Positions 6,640 through 12,681 of a stretch of 12,681 nt of DNA are shown here, piece after piece. Source of the DNA: Ottowia sp. (GTDB taxonomy: Bacteria > Pseudomonadota > Gammaproteobacteria > Burkholderiales > Burkholderiaceae_C). Under the pieces are notes generated by a model. That model made no database searches. It saw only the letters and a list, made by a program, of their open reading frames with translations, and was not told the DNA's origin. The stretch is taken from the NCBI GenBank assembly GCA_023228705.1, contig JALOAS010000089.1, forward strand, positions 1 to 12,681. The letters run 5' to 3'. The translations under genes were made by a program, and so were the position numbers. Every line of letters starts with the position of its first letter. Position 1 is the stretch's first letter.

Positions 6640-6667
6640 GTTGAGCGTTGAGCGTTGAGTGTTTGGC
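6640..6667. repeat. Short GTTGAGC heptamer array
   Basis: Two perfect units (6640-6646, 6647-6653), then GTTGAGT (6654-6660) and GTTTGGC (6661-6667), decaying to the right. It sits 6 bp after the right end of palindromic element copy 1, tying the two repeat types together. Confidence 0.85.
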
Positions 6668-6730
6668 GTGGCGCGAGGCCGCCCTTTCCCGGTCGCGATT
6701 CGGGCAACTCAAGCCCTCCAGCGCGTCCCT

Positions 6731-6736
6731 TATACT
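6731..6736 (+). promoter_or_regulatory. Probable -10 box (TATACT) for the permease
   Basis: TATACT matches TATAAT in five of six positions. No strong TTGACA lies 16-18 bp upstream. A start near 6743 would give a leader of about 74 nt ending in the ribosome binding site GAGGAG. Confidence 0.5.
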
Positions 6737-6804
6737 TTGCGCCCAGCGTTCGCGCAGTGGCCGCGCAGGCCGGCTGCATCTCCAGGACAGAAAAAAGCAA
6801 GAGC

Positions 6805-6810
6805 GAGGAG
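6805..6810 (+). promoter_or_regulatory. Ribosome binding site GAGGAG that fixes the permease start
   Basis: A strong Shine-Dalgarno sequence 6 nt before ATG 6817. The frame stays open upstream to 6655, but those extra residues would run through the heptamer repeat and promoter region. Confidence 0.8.
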
Positions 6811-6816
6811 CCCGAC

Positions 6817-8325
6817 ATGAGCCAGACCGACGCTGCCGTCCATCCGGTTGATGAAATCCTGCCCTTTGGCCAGCTTACCGCGCTCGGCCTGCAGCACGTG
6901 CTGGTCATGTACGCCGGCGCGGTGGCGGTGCCGCTGATCATCGGCCGCGCCCTGGGGCTGGACTCGCACGAGGTGTCGATGCTGATCGCCGCCGACCTGT
7001 TTGCCTGCGGCATCGCCACCATCATCCAGTCCTTTGGCGCGACGCAGTGGTTTGGCATCAAGCTGCCGGTGATGATGGGCGTGAGCTTTGCACCGGTGGG
7101 CCCCATGCTGCACATCACGCAGGCAGCGCAGGGCCACGAGGGCGCGCAGCTGCTGTTTGGCACCATCATTGCCGCCGGCATCATCACCATCATCATCGCG
7201 CCCTGGGTGAGCAAGTTGCTCAGGTTCTTCCCGCCGGTGGTGACTGGCACCATCATTGCCATCATCGGCATCACGCTCATGCGCGTGGGAATCAACTGGA
7301 TTTTTGGCAACCCGTTCGGCCCCACGGCGCCGCAGGTGGTTGACCCGACCTACCTGGACTGGCTCAACCACGCCAAGGCGGTGGGCAGCGACCTGCATGC
7401 GCTGAAGAGCGAATACGGCAGCGGGCTGTCGGCGGTGCCCGAAGGCATGCGGCTGGCGCCCACGGTGCCCAATCCGCGCTACGCGACGCTGACCGGCGTG
7501 GCCATCGCGTCCATCGTGCTGCTGTCCATCCTGCTCATTGCCAAGTTCTGCAGGGGGTTCCTGGCCAACATTGCGGTGCTGCTGGGGATCATCGTGGGTG
7601 CGGTGATCACCACCGCGATGGGCCTGATGACGTATGAGAAGGTGGCCCAGGCCGACTGGTTCGACATCGTCATCCCGTTTCACTTCGGCATGCCCAAGTT
7701 TGATTTCTGGATGATCCTGACCATGACCATGGTCATGATCGTGATCCTGATCGAGTCCACCGGCATGTTCCTGGCGCTGTCGGACATGACGGGCAAGAAG
7801 ATAGGCCAGAAGGACCTGGCGCGCGGCTTGCGCGCCGACGGCCTGGGCACACTCATTGGCGGCATTTTCAATACCTTTCCGTACTCCAGCTTTTCGCAAA
7901 ACGTGGGGCTGGTCGCGGTCACTGGCGTGCGCAGCCGCTTCGTCTGCGTCATGGGCGGCGTCATCATGCTCTTTCTGGGCATGCTGCCCAAGCTGGCGGC
8001 GGTGGTTGAATCGCTGCCTACGGTGGTGCTGGGCGGCGCCGGCCTGGTCATGTTCGGCATGGTCACGGCCACCGGAATCCGCATCCTGGGCGACGTCGAC
8101 TTCAAGAGCAATCCCAACAACGCCTTTGTCGTGGCCATTTCGGTGGGCGTGGGCATGATCCCGGTGGTGGCGCCCGAATTCCACCTGCACATGCCCAAGG
8201 CCATCCACCCGCTGATCGACTCCGGCATCCTGCTGACCGCGGTTGCTGCCGTCGCGCTGAACCTGTTTTTCAACGGCGCGCCCCGCCCGGACGTGGAGCC
8301 CACGGGCGGCCAGCACGCGGTCTGA
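6817..8325 (+). CDS. NCS2 family purine (xanthine/uric acid type) permease
   Basis: A 502-residue inner-membrane nucleobase:cation symporter-2 (nucleobase-ascorbate transporter) protein with many hydrophobic helices. The N-terminal LGLQHVLVMYAGAVAVPLII is the conserved first membrane segment. The family signature is SQNVGLVAVTGVRSR, a QNxGxxxxTG match of the purine branch (uracil permeases have EN and TR here). The helix containing VILIESTGMFLALSDMTG supplies the acidic residue expected for substrate and proton binding. A hydrophilic stretch of about 55 residues (roughly 175-228, WLNHAKAVGSDLHALKSEY onward) looks longer than in xanthine permeases I know. It probably imports xanthine, urate or a related purine with protons; the exact substrate cannot be read from sequence. 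The start is set by GAGGAG. Confidence 0.93.
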   Translation: MSQTDAAVHPVDEILPFGQLTALGLQHVLVMYAGAVAVPLIIGRALGLDSHEVSMLIAADLFACGIATIIQSFGATQWFGIKLPVMMGVSFAPVGPMLHITQAAQGHEGAQLLFGTIIAAGIITIIIAPWVSKLLRFFPPVVTGTIIAIIGITLMRVGINWIFGNPFGPTAPQVVDPTYLDWLNHAKAVGSDLHALKSEYGSGLSAVPEGMRLAPTVPNPRYATLTGVAIASIVLLSILLIAKFCRGFLANIAVLLGIIVGAVITTAMGLMTYEKVAQADWFDIVIPFHFGMPKFDFWMILTMTMVMIVILIESTGMFLALSDMTGKKIGQKDLARGLRADGLGTLIGGIFNTFPYSSFSQNVGLVAVTGVRSRFVCVMGGVIMLFLGMLPKLAAVVESLPTVVLGGAGLVMFGMVTATGIRILGDVDFKSNPNNAFVVAISVGVGMIPVVAPEFHLHMPKAIHPLIDSGILLTAVAAVALNLFFNGAPRPDVEPTGGQHAV

Positions 8326-8364
8326 ACCGAAGGTGAGCCGCTGCAGGCAGCCCGACGTGCGGCG

Positions 8365-8387
8365 GCACCGCAGCGGCCACGCGGTGC
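8365..8387 (+). terminator. Possible stem-loop after the permease gene
   Basis: GCACCGC (8365-8371) pairs with GCGGTGC (8381-8387) across a 9-nt loop, 39 bp after the stop. It lacks a T tract, so intrinsic termination is uncertain. Confidence 0.3.
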
Positions 8388-8420
8388 AGGGACCCCTGGC
8401 CCCGGCGCCCGCGCTCCCCG

Positions 8421-8447
8421 CCCCCGGCCGCATATCCCCCGGCCGCA
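8421..8447. repeat. 12-bp direct repeat CCCCCGGCCGCA
   Basis: Two perfect copies (8421-8432 and 8436-8447) are separated by TAT, just upstream of the possible -10 box at 8459. It could be a small duplication in the promoter region. Confidence 0.5.
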
Positions 8448-8458
8448 GGGGCGTCGGA

Positions 8459-8464
8459 TAAAAT
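8459..8464 (+). promoter_or_regulatory. Possible -10 box (TAAAAT) for the protease gene
   Basis: TAAAAT within GGATAAAATG matches the -10 consensus in five of six bases and lies about 85-120 bp before the candidate starts. The -35 region is all G/C and shows no match, so activator dependence or a different promoter is possible. Confidence 0.35.
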
Positions 8465-8547
8465 GCCGGGCAGGACGCGCCGCGTGCCGGCCCACTGCCC
8501 ATGCCCCCGCGTCTTCACCGCAGGCGGCGCAATCGCCGCAACTGAAA

Positions 8548-9489
8548 ATGAGCCTTGCTGCTGAAAGAAACACCCTGAAAATGCGCGCGGGATTCCTGCG
8601 TCATCAGCTGCCGACGGCGCTGGCCCTGCTGGCCGGAACCACCCTGCTGGCCGCCTGCTCCAACGATTACGCCTGGGTCCGCAAGGACAACATGGACTGG
8701 GCGCAAAGATACGTGGAAACGCAGCATGCAGAAAAGCAGGACCTGATGGCGCAGCAAGAGCAGTTTGCGATGATCCTTGCGCGCCTGAACGAAACGCTGG
8801 CGCGCAACGCGCAGCTGGAACAGGCGATTTCGCAGCTGAGCCAAGTCTTGGCGCGTCCGCTCAGGCTCGAGGCGCCCATCCTCCAGGTGGCAGCCGCCGC
8901 CACGCCGTCGCGCAACATCGAGTCCAGCAGCAGCGACCAGGCCGCGGTCGACAGCAAGAAAATGCTGGTCGGCAGCGTTGAAACGGCCTGGTTCCCGCAG
9001 CTGGACCGGCAAATAGAAAGTCGCATAGACACCGGGGCAAAAAGCTCATCGATCAACGTGGCCGATTACGAAATCATCGAGCGCGACGGAGAAAAATGGG
9101 TGCGATTTTCCCTGGACGACGCGGACGATGAAGAAGACGATGGCGACGCTGGGAACAAGGCAAAGGTCAAGGCAAAGGACGACGCCGAAGACGATGCTGA
9201 AGAAAGCAACGCCAACAAGAAAAACCGCGCCGACAGGAAGACCTTCGAGAGCAAGCTGGTCCGTCGCGTCAAGATCCTGCAGTCATCGACCGAGGAAAAG
9301 GACCGCCGGCCCGTGATCAGCCTGCGCGTGGTCATTGGCAACGTGGCGCAGGAAGCGGAGTTCACCCTGGCCGACCGCGACCACCTCTCGTACGACGCGC
9401 TGATTGGCCGCAACGCGCTGCGCGACCTCATGATCGTCGACGTGTCCCGGGACCATGTCACGCGCGTGCCCGACGAGCTGAAAGACTGA
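8548..9489 (+). CDS. Retropepsin-like lipoprotein protease ('ATP-dependent zinc protease' / RimK-associated family)
   Basis: A 313-residue protein from ATG 8548; ATG 8581 (residue 12) gives a neater signal peptide and may be the real start. Neither has a strong ribosome binding site. The lipobox LLAAC places the lipidated Cys at residue 37, so the protein is anchored in the periplasm. A helical, probably coiled-coil segment spans about 60-105. The catalytic domain holds SRIDTGAKSSSI (159-169) with the aspartic-protease D-T-G-A motif at 161-164, and LIGRNALRD (285-293). This family is named a zinc protease in databases, but the motif is that of a single-domain retropepsin. Residues 188-231 are a low-complexity Asp/Glu/Lys insertion inside the domain, unusual for the family. 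It heads a conserved set with the next two genes. Confidence 0.85.
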   Translation: MSLAAERNTLKMRAGFLRHQLPTALALLAGTTLLAACSNDYAWVRKDNMDWAQRYVETQHAEKQDLMAQQEQFAMILARLNETLARNAQLEQAISQLSQVLARPLRLEAPILQVAAAATPSRNIESSSSDQAAVDSKKMLVGSVETAWFPQLDRQIESRIDTGAKSSSINVADYEIIERDGEKWVRFSLDDADDEEDDGDAGNKAKVKAKDDAEDDAEESNANKKNRADRKTFESKLVRRVKILQSSTEEKDRRPVISLRVVIGNVAQEAEFTLADRDHLSYDALIGRNALRDLMIVDVSRDHVTRVPDELKD

Positions 9490-9557
9490 CATCCAAAACA
9501 GCAGAGCGCTGGAAGAGCGCGGCTGGCACCGTCGAAAACCCGCTGCAGGCGGACGTC

Positions 9558-9578
9558 ACGGGCTGCGCGCAAGCCCGT
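9558..9578 (+). terminator. Possible stem-loop downstream of the protease gene
   Basis: A perfect 7-bp stem ACGGGCT/AGCCCGT with the loop GCGCGCA, about 70 bp after the stop. No T tract follows. Confidence 0.3.
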
Positions 9579-9761
9579 TGGACTGCCTGAGACGCTGAAC
9601 GCGGCGTGCAGACATCTCCCGACCGACAAACAACTTGAAACAGCGCGCTGGCGTACAGTCACCACCACTTGCACTGCGGTGGCTGCAGGCGGCCACCCGG
9701 CCGTCTCGCAACCGCTTCAAAGCCACGCCTGATTGGAAACGATACTCAGCAGCACTGCGCG

Positions 9762-9952
9762 CATGACGGATGACCTCGCTGGCGCTTTGATGACCGCGCC
9801 GCTATGCGGCATCAATGAAGAGGCCGAGCAAATTGCACCCTGCGTTTGGCGTATCGCTCGCGATTCGTCCAACGCTTGACGCCAAATCATCATGAGCCGC
9901 CACAGGCGGCCATCATCAAAGGCCCGCAAGGGCCGAGGTCATCTGTCATCCG
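9762..9952. repeat. Compound palindromic element, copy 2 (full, diverged centre)
   Basis: The left arm (9762-9778, CATGACGGATGACCTCG) pairs with the right arm (9934-9950) in 15 of 17 positions. Hairpins are GCCGC-TAT-GCGGC (9798-9810), GCCGCC-ACA-GGCGGC (9896-9910) and GGCCC-GCAA-GGGCC (9921-9934, identical to copy 1). The second hairpin of copy 1 is missing and the centre is diverged, but it still ends in GACGCCAAA before the right half. Stems are kept while loop bases differ among copies. The outer palindrome continues, slightly offset, as GCGCAT on the left and ATGCGC on the right. Confidence 0.82.
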
Positions 9953-9977
9953 ATGCGCTGACGACGCCTGCCAATCA

Positions 9978-9997
9978 GGTCACCACATATCCTGACC
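9978..9997. promoter_or_regulatory. Inverted repeat GGTCA-N10-TGACC before the transglutaminase-like gene
   Basis: Perfect 5-bp half sites (9978-9982 and 9993-9997) lie 10 bp before the TTG start, with a possible -10-like TATCCT (9988-9993) between and within them. This could be an operator or chance; half sites this short are not decisive. Confidence 0.25.
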
Positions 9998-10007
9998 GGC
10001 CGCTCCA

Positions 10008-11534
10008 TTGATATCGCGTACCTCGTTTTATTTCATCGTCGTGCTCCTGATTGCCCTTGGCAGCGGCATCGCCTGGCTGCGCCATGTGCAAACCGACGAG
10101 CCCTTCCTGCCCGGCGCACAGCAGCAGGTCTGGCAGGTCGAGGCCCGCATAGACTTTGACGCCGACGGCGGCCCGGTGACCGTGCGCCTGGCGCTGCCCG
10201 AAGCCAGCGGCCGCTACGTGCTGTTCAACGAACAGGCCGCGTCTCCGGGCTATGGCTTTTCCATCGTCCGCAAGGACGGGCTGCGCCGCGGCGAATGGAG
10301 CAAGCGCGAGGCCGCGGGCGCGCAGCGCCTGTACTACAAGGCCGAGTTTCTGGCGCGCCAGGCCAGCGACGAGCACGCCCTGGCCATAGCCGCGCCGCGG
10401 GAGGCACGCGCGGTGTTCTGGCCGGAGGAAGCAGCGGCAACGGCGGCGAGCGAGTTGGTGACCGCCGCGCTGGAGCGCTCGAGCAACGCCGAGAGCCTGG
10501 CGCGCGAACTGGTCAAGCAGCTGAACGCCGCCGACCGCAGCCAGAATGCCCGGCTGCTGCTGGAGCAGCCCATGGACCGGGCGCGCCTGCTTGATACGCT
10601 GCTGAACCAGGCCGGCGTCCCGGCGCGCGTCGTCATGGGGCTGTACCTGGAGGATGCCCGGCGCCAGCAGGCGCTGACGCCCATGGTGCAGATCGCCACC
10701 GAGGACGGCGCGGCCATCGTGGACCCCGACACCGGCCACGAGGGCGTGCCGGAGAACCTGCTGCTGTGGCAGCACGACAGCGACGGGATCCTGACCGTGA
10801 GCGGCGGGCGCGACTCGCTGCTGGGCTTTTCCATGATCACGCGCTCGGTGCCTGCCGGGCAGCTGGCGCGCAACCAGGCGGAAAGCAGCCTGTTCAACCT
10901 GGTGGGCGTGCACCTGCTGCCCATAGAGGCGCAAAGCATGTTCAAGCTGCTGTTCCTGCTGCCCATAGGCGCGCTGGTGGTGGTCTTCATGCGGCTGCTG
11001 GTGGGGGTGAAGACGTCCGGCACGTTCATGCCCATCCTGATCGCCATGGCGTTCCTGCAGACCTCGCTCATCCCCGGGCTGCTCAGCTTTGTGCTCATCG
11101 TGGCGTTCGGGTTGGTGCTGCGCAATTACCTCTCGTACCTGAACCTGCTCATGGTCGCGCGCATTTCCACGCTCATCGTGCTGGTGGTGTTCATCATTGC
11201 GTTCCTGAGCCTGGCCGCGTACCAGCTGGGAATCAGCACCGGAATCACGATCACGTTCTTTCCCATGATCATCATTGCCTGGACCATAGAGCGCATGTCC
11301 ATCCTGTGGGAAGAGGAAGGTCCCCGCGAGGTGCTGGTCCAGGGCTCCGGCAGCCTGCTGGTGGCGCTGATCGGCTTCCTGCTGATGGACTGGCCCGTGG
11401 CGCAGCACCTGAGCTTCAATTTCCCCGAGCTCAACCTGATCGTGATCGCGCTCATCCTGCTCATGGGCCAGTACACCGGCTATCGCCTGTCGGAGCTGCG
11501 GCGCTTCCGCGACGTGGTGAGCCATGAGCAGTAG
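10008..11534 (+). CDS. Inactive transglutaminase-like domain fused to seven membrane helices (UUP1 family)
   Basis: A 508-residue inner-membrane protein. One N-terminal helix (about 7-24) is followed by a periplasmic domain (about 30-300) and then about seven helices (315-495). The periplasmic part keeps the transglutaminase-like skeleton RARLLDTLLNQAGVPARVV (191-209) and IVDPDTG (237-243), but the nucleophilic Cys and the His position are lost; the whole protein has no cysteine. This fits the known family of inactive transglutaminases fused to 7TM domains, which are thought to bind peptides rather than cut them. The start is TTG 10008, the only choice that keeps the first helix, with no clear Shine-Dalgarno box. 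The gene overlaps the ATP-grasp gene by 11 nt, so the two are translated together. Confidence 0.88.
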   Translation: MISRTSFYFIVVLLIALGSGIAWLRHVQTDEPFLPGAQQQVWQVEARIDFDADGGPVTVRLALPEASGRYVLFNEQAASPGYGFSIVRKDGLRRGEWSKREAAGAQRLYYKAEFLARQASDEHALAIAAPREARAVFWPEEAAATAASELVTAALERSSNAESLARELVKQLNAADRSQNARLLLEQPMDRARLLDTLLNQAGVPARVVMGLYLEDARRQQALTPMVQIATEDGAAIVDPDTGHEGVPENLLLWQHDSDGILTVSGGRDSLLGFSMITRSVPAGQLARNQAESSLFNLVGVHLLPIEAQSMFKLLFLLPIGALVVVFMRLLVGVKTSGTFMPILIAMAFLQTSLIPGLLSFVLIVAFGLVLRNYLSYLNLLMVARISTLIVLVVFIIAFLSLAAYQLGISTGITITFFPMIIIAWTIERMSILWEEEGPREVLVQGSGSLLVALIGFLLMDWPVAQHLSFNFPELNLIVIALILLMGQYTGYRLSELRRFRDVVSHEQ

Positions 11535-12477
11535 GCTGATCAAGGCCGCGACGCTGCGCCAGCACGGCATCCTGGGAATCAACCAGCGCAACCGGGACTT
11601 CATAGGAACCTACAACGACCGGCGCCACTACAAGCTGGTCGACGACAAGCTGCAAACCAAGCTGCTGGCGCGCGAATACGGCATAGCCACGCCCAGGTTG
11701 CTGCGCGTGGTCCGCTACCAGCACGAGATCCGGCGCATAGACCGGGCGCTGGTCAACTGGCAGCGCTTTGTCGTCAAGCCATCCAAGGGATCGGGTGGCA
11801 AGGGCATCCTGGTCGTCACCGGCCACGACGGCGACAAATTCGTCAAGGGCTCGGGCGCCGAGCTGACGCTGGACGACGTGAAGCGGCACATGAGCAACGT
11901 GCTGGCCGGCCTGTATTCGCTGGCCGGAACGCCGGACACCATCATCATCGAGGACGTCATTGAATGCGACCGGCGGCTGGCCGCATACTCGCACCAGGGC
12001 GTGCCGGACCTGCGCATCATCGTCTTCCTGGGCTACCCGGTCATGGCCATGGCGCGGCTGGCAACGCGGGCCTCGGACGGCAAGGCCAACCTGCACCAGG
12101 GCGCCGTGGGCGTGGGGCTGGACATCGCCAGCGGCCGCTGCCTCAACGCGGTGCAGTTCTCACGCCAGATCAGCCGGCATCCGGACAACGGCATCGTCCT
12201 CAACACGCTTGCCGTGCCGGACTGGGACCATCTGCTGGTGCTGGCCGCCGGCTGCCACGAGATGACCGGCCTGGGCTACCTGGGCGCCGACATGGTGGTC
12301 GACGACAGGCTGGGCGCGCAGCTGCTGGAGCTCAACGCCCGGCCGGGGCTGGCGATACAGATTGCCAATGGCAGCGGCCTGCTGCCCCGGCTGCAACACG
12401 TGCAGCAGCTGAAGCGACGGCACGCAACGCCCGAGGAGCGGGTGGCGTACATGCAGGAGTGGCTGCGGGGAGGTTGA
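11524..12477 (+). CDS. RimK-like ATP-grasp ligase (alpha-L-glutamate ligase-related)
   Basis: A 317-residue cytoplasmic ATP-grasp enzyme. Visible motifs are the glycine-rich ATP loop FVVKPSKGSGGKGI (82-95), the strand IIIEDVIE (140-147), DLRIIVFLG (162-170), NLHQGAVGVGLD (189-200) and the Mg-binding LLELNARPGLAIQ (267-279) with E269 and N271. The family is predicted to join an amino acid to a carboxylate (a peptide or protein end) through an acyl phosphate; databases label it alpha-L-glutamate ligase-like or sugar-transfer-associated ATP-grasp. The ATG lies inside the end of the preceding gene (11-nt overlap). The last codons and TGA stop fall in a 39-bp repeat that recurs at 12623-12661, so the C-terminus is repeat-derived or repeat-adjacent. 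Confidence 0.9.
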   Translation: MSSRLIKAATLRQHGILGINQRNRDFIGTYNDRRHYKLVDDKLQTKLLAREYGIATPRLLRVVRYQHEIRRIDRALVNWQRFVVKPSKGSGGKGILVVTGHDGDKFVKGSGAELTLDDVKRHMSNVLAGLYSLAGTPDTIIIEDVIECDRRLAAYSHQGVPDLRIIVFLGYPVMAMARLATRASDGKANLHQGAVGVGLDIASGRCLNAVQFSRQISRHPDNGIVLNTLAVPDWDHLLVLAAGCHEMTGLGYLGADMVVDDRLGAQLLELNARPGLAIQIANGSGLLPRLQHVQQLKRRHATPEERVAYMQEWLRGG

Positions 12478-12505
12478 GCGTTTGAAGAGGTTGGGCGTTG
12501 AGCGT
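12467..12505. repeat. 39-bp direct repeat, copy 1 (overlaps the ATP-grasp stop)
   Basis: Identical over 39 bp to 12623-12661. It starts with GGGGAGGTTGAGC, includes GTTTGAAGAG, and ends in heptamer units. The TGA stop at 12475-12477 is part of a GTTGAGC unit (12473-12479). Confidence 0.9.
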
Positions 12506-12538
12506 TGAGCGTTGAGCGTTGAGCGTTGAGCGTTGAGC
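12490..12538. repeat. GTTGAGC heptamer array after the ATP-grasp gene
   Basis: One variant unit GTTGGGC (12490-12496) is followed by six perfect units (12497-12538). It leads directly into the half palindromic element. Confidence 0.95.
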
Positions 12539-12544
12539 GTGGCG

Positions 12545-12624
12545 CATGACGGATGCCCTCGCTGGCGCATCGATGACCTTGCCGCTACGCGGCTGCAATG
12601 ACTGCGGCTGCGCCGCCATGATGG
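12545..12624. repeat. Compound palindromic element, left half (copy 3)
   Basis: Matches the left half of copy 1, with CATGACGGATG..CCTCGCTGGCG, hairpin GCCGC-TAC-GCGGC, the spacer CAATGAC, and hairpin CGGC-TGC-GCCG ending in ATGATGGG. After it come heptamer and GCTGGAC units instead of the centre of copy 1. The right half, if present, lies beyond the window. Confidence 0.8.
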
Positions 12625-12661
12625 GGAGGTTGAGCGTTTGAAGAGGTTGGGCGTTGAGCGT
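12623..12661. repeat. 39-bp direct repeat, copy 2, followed by a GCTGGAC unit
   Basis: A perfect second copy of 12467-12505, here placed at the centre of the half palindromic element. It is followed by TGATGGACAC and ACGCTGGACAC (GCTGGAC at 12673-12679) to the window end. Confidence 0.9.
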
Positions 12662-12681
12662 GATGGACACACGCTGGACAC

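Larger units (their letters stand above)
6409..6816. other. Gene-free region upstream of the NCS2 permease
   Basis: These 408 bp contain GCAGC-type short repeats (6418-6435), palindromic element copy 1, a short heptamer array (6640-6667), a probable promoter (-10 at 6731) and the permease ribosome binding site. I see no gene in it. Confidence 0.75.
9490..10007. other. Gene-free gap of 518 bp inside the protease / transglutaminase-like / ATP-grasp set
   Basis: After the protease stop come small stems: GCGCT-GGAAG-AGCGC (9506-9520), ACGGGCT-loop-AGCCCGT (9558-9578) and GGTGGC-loop-GCCACC (9678-9697). They are followed by palindromic element copy 2 (9762-9952) and an operator-like inverted repeat just before the next gene. 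I see no coding sequence. The stretch 9580-9760 shows nothing recognisable beyond weak promoter-like hexamers. Confidence 0.7.

Noticed and set aside
6655..6816. A 54-residue N-terminal extension of the permease
   Set aside because: It would be translated from the heptamer repeat and promoter region, and a strong GAGGAG box precedes ATG 6817.
6730..8502. A 590-codon open frame on the minus strand opposite the permease
   Set aside because: It is rich in His/Asp/Gln/Arg with no domain, mirrors the codon structure of the clear NCS2 permease, and is typical of antisense frames in high-GC DNA.
9975..11603. A 542-codon minus-strand frame opposite the transglutaminase-7TM gene
   Set aside because: Its composition (Gln/His/Arg-rich) and lack of motifs mark it as a shadow of the real membrane protein.
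12160..12681. Minus-strand frames with repeated LNAQRST peptides at the right edge
   Set aside because: They are translations of the GTTGAGC satellite and not real proteins.

Overview
The window is high-GC DNA from what looks like a betaproteobacterium, most likely Burkholderiales/Comamonadaceae. This assignment rests on protein style and on the mlaFEDACB gene order; it is an inference, not a database result. Ten protein genes are supported. Most other long reading frames are shadows of these genes on high-GC DNA.

Left part (about 150-4131, minus strand): a complete six-gene Mla phospholipid-transport operon, transcribed right to left as mlaF-mlaE-mlaD-mlaA-mlaC-mlaB. The first two genes overlap by 4 nt and the last two by 23 nt. 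MlaF (ATPase), MlaE (permease), MlaD (MCE protein) and MlaB (STAS) form the inner-membrane complex. MlaC is the periplasmic carrier, here with a twin-arginine type signal. MlaA is the outer-membrane lipoprotein. Upstream lies a 630-bp gene-free stretch with a duplicated 59-bp block, which carries a TTGACA box facing mlaF and a hairpin with one compensatory base change.

Middle part (4762-8325, plus strand): a NUDIX (NUDT19-like)/metallo-beta-lactamase (LACTB2-like) fusion protein, then an NCS2 purine (xanthine/urate type) permease with a good ribosome binding site.

Right part (8548-12477, plus strand): a three-gene set of a retropepsin-like ('ATP-dependent zinc protease' family) lipoprotein, a transglutaminase-like domain fused to seven membrane helices with no cysteine at all, and a RimK-like ATP-grasp ligase. 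These families are known to travel together, and the set is the most likely poorly described protein system here. A gap of about 0.5 kb holding a repeat element separates the first gene from the other two, which overlap by 11 nt.

The gene-free stretches share a striking repeat architecture. There are heptamer arrays (GTTGAGC: 14 copies at the left edge, short arrays near 6640, 12473-12538 and 12627-12660), GCTGGAC motifs, and a compound palindromic element. That element has two small GC hairpins, a variable centre and two more GC hairpins, enclosed by inverted arms; there are two full copies (6436-6634, 9762-9952) and a left half (12545-12624). The repeats run into the 3' ends of mlaB and the ATP-grasp gene and supply their stop codons.
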